Part shown: positions 59,279-64,000 of the stretch, in pieces
Layout: each line of letters begins with the position of its first letter
How positions within the stretch are numbered: the first letter of the stretch is position 1
Notes under the pieces: generated by a model
The model's database searches: none
What the model saw: only the letters and a program-made list of their open reading frames with translations
Told to the model about the DNA's origin: nothing
Assembly (NCBI RefSeq): GCF_013113835.1
Contig: NZ_VTYQ01000003.1
Coordinates: 806,001-870,000, forward strand
Reading direction: 5' to 3'
DNA: 64,000 bases
Origin: Vibrio sp. RE88
GTDB lineage: Bacteria; Pseudomonadota; Gammaproteobacteria; Enterobacterales; Vibrionaceae
Made by a program: the position numbers and the translations under genes

Positions 59279-59725
59279 TTAATCTTCGCCACGAACCATG
59301 GTGAAAAAGTCCACTTTGCTCGACGCCACTTCTTGAGCACGTTGTGAGTCACGCTCATGCTTAAGGGCGGCCAGCGGCTCAATCAACTGACTGTTGAGCA
59401 CTTCGAGGTACTGGTCGTTTTGCATCAAAGCGTCTATCACAGCCGCTAATTCTGCATGGGGTTTGTTGCGCCCCTGAAGGTAGCTGTAGCCAAGCTCTCC
59501 ACTGCTGAGTTTGATCACAGCTCGGGTAATGGTGGCATCGCCCACGTTGAATTGACGCCCCGTAGAACCCATTCGAGCCCTCACTTGTGCTAACCCTATT
59601 TCTGACTGACGAACCATGGCGTACTCAGGGGCCAGAGCCAGCGTGTCCCAACGCGATTTCAGCTCCGAGAACTGACTCTGTGCGAGTACAGACATCCATT
59701 TTTGTCGCTCTTTCAAAGCTGTCAT
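59279..59725 (-). CDS. phnG: C-P lyase core subunit PhnG
   Basis: PhnG is the 148-residue partner of PhnI in the C-P lyase core. Recognisable segments are RQKWMSVLAQSQ (about 7) and GATITRAVIKLSSGELGYSYLQGR (about 67). The ATG directly abuts the phnF stop (TAA-ATG), so the two genes are coupled. Confidence 0.92.
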   Translation of the reverse strand: MTALKERQKWMSVLAQSQFSELKSRWDTLALAPEYAMVRQSEIGLAQVRARMGSTGRQFNVGDATITRAVIKLSSGELGYSYLQGRNKPHAELAAVIDALMQNDQYLEVLNSQLIEPLAALKHERDSQRAQEVASSKVDFFTMVRGED

Positions 59726-60421
59726 TTAGTGCTCCATAACGATTTCAGTTGCATCTGCACGGGTATGGGAAGTGGAGAATTCCGCAATGGTTTCCGTGCC
59801 TTTGATGACATTGGTGGTTTTAATTTTGAGTAGCGGAGTGTTGGTGCTGATCTGCAGCAAACGACACTCTTCATTGGATGGAATCTTTGCACCGACTCGG
59901 GTCTCTTTCCGTTCCAGACTGATATCCAGCCCACGCTGAATAAATTGATGCAGCGAACCATTGGTGAAGTTTTTCAACACTGGCCACCAGGTGGTATCGG
60001 ACAGGTAGTGGTCAATAATGGTGCGTGGTGACTCTTCCGTTTTGCGCAAAGTGCGGATGTGGATGATCTTGCTCCCTTCATCAATCCCCAAATACCGCGC
60101 GATCTTGGGTGAAGCGGAGATCATTCGTGACTGAAGCACCTCACTACGGGGCATGGCGCCCTGCTCTATCAGGTTTTTAGTAAAGTGCGCCCCAGAGTGC
60201 AGGCGATACTCTTTTGGCTGGCGTACCACCATATTGCCTTTACCTTGATGGCGCTGAACCAAGCCATTGTTCACCAGCTCATCAATGGCACGGCGAAGCG
60301 TGTGGCGGTTAACCGAGAATCGCTGGGCTAAAGTGGCCTCAGGAGGGAGATACTCTCCCGGGACAAAGCAATCACTGACTTCCTTTTCTAGGACGGACGC
60401 AATATCTAAGTAAATTGGCAT
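59726..60421 (-). CDS. phnF: GntR/HutC-family regulator PhnF
   Basis: PhnF is a GntR-type repressor of phosphonate genes. The 231-residue protein has a winged helix N-terminus (about 5-65: LPPEATLAQRFSVNRHTLRRAIDELVNNGLVQRHQGKGN) and the HutC/UbiC-type effector domain (about 85-225). ATG 60421 has AAAGAG upstream. A near-palindrome CTTATCTAGACAAG lies 28 bases before its start, and a perfect version in front of phnC, so it probably represses both promoters. Confidence 0.93.
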   Translation of the reverse strand: MPIYLDIASVLEKEVSDCFVPGEYLPPEATLAQRFSVNRHTLRRAIDELVNNGLVQRHQGKGNMVVRQPKEYRLHSGAHFTKNLIEQGAMPRSEVLQSRMISASPKIARYLGIDEGSKIIHIRTLRKTEESPRTIIDHYLSDTTWWPVLKNFTNGSLHQFIQRGLDISLERKETRVGAKIPSNEECRLLQISTNTPLLKIKTTNVIKGTETIAEFSTSHTRADATEIVMEH

Positions 60422-60448
60422 CGTATTCTCTTTCTTGTTTGGCATTGG

Positions 60449-60462
60449 CTTATCTAGACAAG
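60449..60462. promoter_or_regulatory. Probable PhnF operator in front of phnF
   Basis: CTTATCTAGACAAG, a palindrome with one mismatched pair, in the 67-base gap between phnE and phnF. Confidence 0.7.
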
Positions 60463-60488
60463 TTGAAGTAAATCAATCCAACGTTGGC

Positions 60489-61277
60489 CTAGATAAACTT
60501 CTTGCGAATGATCTGAGAAACAAAATCGATGATGCTGACGGTGACAATCACAATCGCCATGATGGCCGCGGTCTGCTGGAGCTGGAATCCTGAAATGGAT
60601 TGCCACAGTAGGACACCAATCCCTCCAGCCCCCACCATACCGACAACGGTTGCTGAGCGAATGTTGGACTCCAATCGGTAAAGGGAATAGGAGATCCAAA
60701 GTGGCATTACCTGTGGAATCACACCGTAGAGAATCACTTCCAGCGAGTTCGCCCCCGTGGCTTTAACGCCCTCTACCGGACCAGGCTCAATGGCTTCAAT
60801 GGCTTCTGCGAAGAGCTTCGCCAGCACCCCTGTCGTATGAACGAACAAAGCCATCACTCCGGCAAAGGGACCAAGTCCCACCACCACTACAAACAGCATC
60901 GCAAACACCATTTCGTTGATTGCACGCAAGCAGTCCATCAGACGACGAACAGGAAATGACACCCAAGACGGCATCAGATTTTCGGCACTGAGGATGCCAA
61001 ATGGAATCGCAAACAATACCGAAAGTACCGTGCCCCATATGCCGACCTGAATCGTCACCAACATTTCCTGAAGGTAGATATTGCTTTCACTGAAATCGGC
61101 CGGAAAAAAATCATTCAATAGCTGAACCATGTTTTCCGGATGCTCTAAGAAGGTCATCGGCGCCATTTCTGCACCTCTCCATGCCCAACTAAGAACCAAA
61201 AGTACTGCTACTGCGATAATGCTGTTCTTGATTGATAACTTTGAAGAAGGCTCGTAACTGTGAGTTGTCGCTGTCAT
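60489..61277 (-). CDS. phnE: Phosphonate ABC transporter permease PhnE
   Basis: The membrane permease of the phosphonate importer. The 262-residue protein has about six helices and the permease loop signature [32 protein letters not shown] (about 160-191). ATG 61277 (MTATTHSY) is preferred over one ten codons upstream. Only one permease gene is present. It lies 54 bases after phnD. Confidence 0.95.
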   Translation of the reverse strand: MTATTHSYEPSSKLSIKNSIIAVAVLLVLSWAWRGAEMAPMTFLEHPENMVQLLNDFFPADFSESNIYLQEMLVTIQVGIWGTVLSVLFAIPFGILSAENLMPSWVSFPVRRLMDCLRAINEMVFAMLFVVVVGLGPFAGVMALFVHTTGVLAKLFAEAIEAIEPGPVEGVKATGANSLEVILYGVIPQVMPLWISYSLYRLESNIRSATVVGMVGAGGIGVLLWQSISGFQLQQTAAIMAIVIVTVSIIDFVSQIIRKKFI

Positions 61278-61331
61278 TGTTTTATTCTCTTCTCGGCGCC
61301 ACACCATGGTGGCACCGCAATTTAATTGGCC

Positions 61332-62327
61332 TTATAGGGCGTCCATTTGAGCTTGTAGCTTGTCGATTTGGGCTTGATACTTAGCCACACGTGCTGCTTT
61401 CACCTTGTCACTCAGGTTGGTGTTGTTTTGGGCTTCAACGAGTTTTTTGAACGCATCCATCTGGCGGATTGGCAAGAGCTGATTGTTGTCGGTCGGGGCA
61501 AAACCAGACCAGGCAAGCAGACCAAGATTTTCCAGTGCCTGCTTATTGCCGTCTTTGCCATAATTGACGAAAAACGCCCGTGCTTTGCTTTTCAGCTCAG
61601 GATCAAGCTGCTTACGGTACGTCACTACATCAGAAGGGATCAGGTCAGACTGCCACACCACTTTGAGCTTCTTAAACAAATCAGGATTGCTCTCTTTGAT
61701 GCGGATTAGGTTCATCGTATGGTTAGTGGCGACATCCACTTGCTGATTGGCGATGGCCATAACATTGGTGCCATGACTGGCAATGATGTTTCGTTCAAAG
61801 TCGTTTGCCGAAATGCCATTTTTGGCAAAAGCTTGGAAGTTCGGTACCAAAAAACCCGATGTCGAGTTAGGGTCGCCATTGCCCAGCTTGAGAGATTGGC
61901 GCTGCTCGATGACATCCTGCAGTGAGTTAAGGTTGTCGTTATCCGCATTAACAATCAGCAGGCTGTAATAGCCTTCTAAGCCTTCTTCATTGATATAGCG
62001 AGCAAAGATCTCAGCATCGGCTCTGTCGACCGCTTCCATTGCCGCTTTATTGCCATAGTAGGCAAAGTCGATTTTGCCAAAACGCTGTGCCTGAATAATG
62101 CCCGCGTAGTCTGGGGCAAAATACGCTTTCACCGGCACTCCAAGTGCTAGGCTTAAATCGTTCAGCAATGGCTCCCAGCGCTGGCTCAGGTTTTGCTGCG
62201 CATCCGTTCCAATGATGCCAAAGTTAATTTCATCCTTTGCCAGCGCATGACCCGCTGTCAGTGTGGTCATCAGCAAGGTTGCCAGCGTGGTGACTTTTTT
62301 CAGTCCCGATTTCACAGAATCAAACAT
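61332..62327 (-). CDS. phnD: Phosphonate ABC transporter substrate-binding protein PhnD
   Basis: PhnD binds phosphonates in the periplasm for the importer. The 331-residue protein has a signal peptide (about 1-30, ending GHALA) and the substrate region (NFGIIGTDAQQNLSQRWEPLL, then DFAYYGNKAA near 88). The last 25 residues (SDKVKAARVAKYQAQIDKLQAQMDAL) form a short helical tail. phnC ends 16 bases upstream. Confidence 0.95.
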   Translation of the reverse strand: MFDSVKSGLKKVTTLATLLMTTLTAGHALAKDEINFGIIGTDAQQNLSQRWEPLLNDLSLALGVPVKAYFAPDYAGIIQAQRFGKIDFAYYGNKAAMEAVDRADAEIFARYINEEGLEGYYSLLIVNADNDNLNSLQDVIEQRQSLKLGNGDPNSTSGFLVPNFQAFAKNGISANDFERNIIASHGTNVMAIANQQVDVATNHTMNLIRIKESNPDLFKKLKVVWQSDLIPSDVVTYRKQLDPELKSKARAFFVNYGKDGNKQALENLGLLAWSGFAPTDNNQLLPIRQMDAFKKLVEAQNNTNLSDKVKAARVAKYQAQIDKLQAQMDAL

Positions 62328-62343
62328 GTCCAGTTTCCTGATA

Positions 62344-63156
62344 TTAAAACGACGCGGCTAACACGTCGGACGGTTGAATGGCTTGGGGCTTGTCCGAGGT
62401 GTTCGAACGATAGAGATCTTCAAGCTGAGTTTTAGATAGGTGAGCGCTTTGGCCTTGATAGAACACGCGGCCATTTTTCAACGCGACGATGCTTTCACAG
62501 TATTTCAAGGCATGATCAACCTGATGTAAGGTCACAATCACAGGAATGCCTTCTTTCTCGTTGATGTCCTGTAGTAGCTCCATCACGACACGGGCGGACT
62601 CAGGATCGAGTGACGCAATCGGCTCATCGGCAAAAATGATCTGTGCGTTTTGCATCAATGCGCGAGCAATCGCTACGCGTTGCTGCTGACCACCAGACAA
62701 ATTACCTACACGCTGCGTGGCATACTGCTCCATGCCGACTCGACGTAATGCTTCCAGTGCTTGATGCTGCTGCTTAGCGGTAAACAACCCCGTCAGCGTG
62801 CGCCATTTGGCGGTAGAACCTAAGGCTCCGATCAGCACATTGGTCATCACGGATAGGCGGTTAACCAAATTGAATTGTTGGAATATGTACCCCGCCTGAG
62901 CTCGACAGGCGCGCACATTACGCGAAGCTTTACCCTGTGTTTGGACGGTTTGACCAAGCACCTGTATTTCAGCGCCGGCATTGCGGTCACCAATAATCAG
63001 GCCGCTCAGGTGGCGTAGCAAAGTTGACTTGCCTGAGCCAGATGGCCCAAGTAAAGCCGTCATCTTGCGGCTACTAATGGTCAGGTTGATGTCATCCAGT
63101 GCTTTATTTTCACCGAATGTTTTGTTGACCTTTTTCACTTCAATGATGTTGTTCAT
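62344..63156 (-). CDS. phnC: Phosphonate ABC transporter ATPase PhnC
   Basis: PhnC powers the importer. The 270-residue protein has Walker [12 protein letters not shown] (about 36), the signature LSGGQQQRVAIARALM (about 150) and Walker B IIFADEPIASLD (about 172). ATG 63156 (MNNIIEV) is preferred; the frame extends ten codons upstream. It is the first gene of the phn operon. A perfect 14-base palindrome lies 101 bases before its start. Confidence 0.95.
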   Translation of the reverse strand: MNNIIEVKKVNKTFGENKALDDINLTISSRKMTALLGPSGSGKSTLLRHLSGLIIGDRNAGAEIQVLGQTVQTQGKASRNVRACRAQAGYIFQQFNLVNRLSVMTNVLIGALGSTAKWRTLTGLFTAKQQHQALEALRRVGMEQYATQRVGNLSGGQQQRVAIARALMQNAQIIFADEPIASLDPESARVVMELLQDINEKEGIPVIVTLHQVDHALKYCESIVALKNGRVFYQGQSAHLSKTQLEDLYRSNTSDKPQAIQPSDVLAASF

Positions 63157-63257
63157 CGTCAATGTCCCTTTTGGATTTAGGGCCACTTTGAAGCGTAAAT
63201 ATTAAAGTTAAGTGTCTGTTTTCTTGCAAAATTGCAACATAGTAAATTCAATGCGCA

Positions 63258-63271
63258 CTTGTCTAGACAAG
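63258..63271. promoter_or_regulatory. Probable PhnF operator in front of phnC
   Basis: CTTGTCTAGACAAG is a perfect 14-base palindrome with the GT-N-TA-N-AC core typical of GntR/HutC-family operators. TAGACA and TACTAT nearby (15-base spacing) may be the promoter it covers. Confidence 0.8.
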
Positions 63272-63363
63272 CATAATTGGCTGTTTTTATTCATGAAAAA
63301 ATCAATCAGCCGCAGGAAGCAACCAGACTTATATACAGTGAGAATTCATAGTAATTTGATATA

Positions 63364-63390
63364 AAAAAAGCGCCTCATCGGGAGGCGCTC
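63364..63390 (-). terminator. Terminator of the sulfhydrylase gene
   Basis: AAGCGCCTC / GAGGCGCTC-like stem around ATCGG, 15 bases after the stop of the last gene on the minus strand, with a T tract behind it. Confidence 0.88.
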
Positions 63391-63407
63391 ATCCAGTTAC
63401 GGTAATC

Positions 63408-64000
63408 TTAAGCACTCAGTGCCTGTTCCAGATCCGCAAGAATGTCATCAATGTGCTCAATGCCCACAGAAAGTCGAATCATTTCCGGCGAAACACCAGC
63501 TTGCTGTTGCTCTGCTTCGCTTAACTGGCGGTGGGTAGTGGAAGCGGGATGGCAAGCCAGGGATTTGGCATCACCGATGTTGACCAGTCGCTTAAAGATT
63601 TTCAGTGCATCATAGAAACGTACTCCGGCGTCGTAGCCATCTTTAAGACCAAAAGACAGAATCGCCGAAGGTTTACCTTTCATGTACTTCTCAGCCAACG
63701 GGTAATGCTCTGAGGTTGGTAAGCCCGCATAGCTCACCCAACTGACTTTGTCGTGCTGGTTGAGGAATTCTGCCACTTTGAGCGCATTTTCTGTATGACG
63801 CTCCATACGCAGAGATAGGGTTTCCAGCCCTTGGATCAGCATAAAGGCATTCATTGGTGATAACGCGGCGCCAGTGTTACGCAGTGGTACTGTCCTAGCT
63901 CGACCAATGAAGGCTGCCTCACCAAACGCTTCGCTGTACACCACGCCATGGTAAGACGGTTCGGGCTGATTAAAGACAGGGAAGCGGTCTTTGTACTGCG
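63408..64000 (-). CDS. O-acetylhomoserine sulfhydrylase-type enzyme, 5' end outside window
   Basis: The C-terminal 197 residues of a PLP enzyme of the Cys/Met metabolism family. The frame is open to the window edge (QYKDRFPVFNQPEPSYHGVVYSEAFGEAAF is readable across it). GDAKSLACHPASTTHRQ (about 60 residues before the end) and RLSVGIEHIDDILADLEQAL are typical of O-acetylhomoserine aminocarboxypropyltransferase (MetY-like), which makes homocysteine from O-acetylhomoserine and sulfide. The PLP lysine lies beyond the window. Confidence 0.88.
   Translation of the reverse strand, partial: QYKDRFPVFNQPEPSYHGVVYSEAFGEAAFIGRARTVPLRNTGAALSPMNAFMLIQGLETLSLRMERHTENALKVAEFLNQHDKVSWVSYAGLPTSEHYPLAEKYMKGKPSAILSFGLKDGYDAGVRFYDALKIFKRLVNIGDAKSLACHPASTTHRQLSEAEQQQAGVSPEMIRLSVGIEHIDDILADLEQALSA

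Overview
The window is a stretch of a Vibrio main chromosome. Evidence: the ssrA-smpB-ratAB-bamE-recN-nadK-grpE-dnaKJ-minor pilin-tadA-mltF-purL order is, as I remember it, the arrangement of V. cholerae chromosome 1. DUF3622, DUF4250 and UPF0253 proteins of vibrio type are present, and there is an 883-residue chitobiase-type beta-hexosaminidase. The species is not identified; the complete phosphonate operon points to a marine vibrio (inference).

Layout. (1) 1-9.4 kb: the end of a KefB-type antiporter, asparagine synthetase AsnB, a POT peptide transporter, a lipoprotein GH20 hexosaminidase, a TraB/GumN protein, and tRNA-Pro followed by two decayed copies of its 3' end, each with its own terminator. 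(2) 9.5-22.8 kb: housekeeping genes, including smrA, rluF, upp divergent from purMN, a DUF533 protein, two small conserved proteins, DUF3622, purL, mltF, a 44-residue basic microprotein and tadA. PurR boxes sit in front of purM and purL. (3) 23-28.2 kb: an AbgT-family transporter and a type IV minor pilin cluster (fimT-pilW-pilX-pilV, with pilE divergent). (4) 28.2-39.4 kb: dnaJ, dnaK (sigma-32 promoter), a DAACS symporter, grpE (sigma-32 promoter) divergent from nadK, recN (two LexA boxes), bamE, ratAB, smpB and the tmRNA gene ssrA. No island is joined to the ssrA 3' end. (5) 39.5-51.4 kb: a more variable block with an M15 peptidase, a soluble double-PAS chemoreceptor, an MscS channel, a BCCT transporter, a lone T4-type lysozyme, a secreted subtilase with an adjacent stand-alone I9-like protein, PlsC and CheV. 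(6) 51.9-63.2 kb: a complete C-P lyase system on the minus strand, phnCDE-F-GHIJKL-M-N-P plus a hexapeptide acyltransferase. A palindrome with core GTCTAGAC lies in front of phnC and again in front of phnF. (7) The window ends inside an O-acetylhomoserine sulfhydrylase-type gene.

How it works together. The phn genes form one uptake and degradation pathway: PhnCDE imports phosphonates, PhnGHIJ with PhnK/L/M cleaves the C-P bond, and PhnP and PhnN return ribosyl phosphate to PRPP. PhnF is the likely local repressor. The chaperone genes carry heat-shock promoters, recN is in the SOS regulon, and the purine genes carry PurR sites. The minor pilins probably prime a type IV pilus. I found no CRISPR array, prophage, insertion sequence or integron. 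The most unusual items are the tRNA-Pro/terminator remnant array, the paired phn palindromes, the oversized PilX/GspK-like pilin without Glu5, the protease/I9 pair, the heptanucleotide repeat behind bamE and the dnaK-dnaJ GNRA hairpin. None of these is proven to be a new system.
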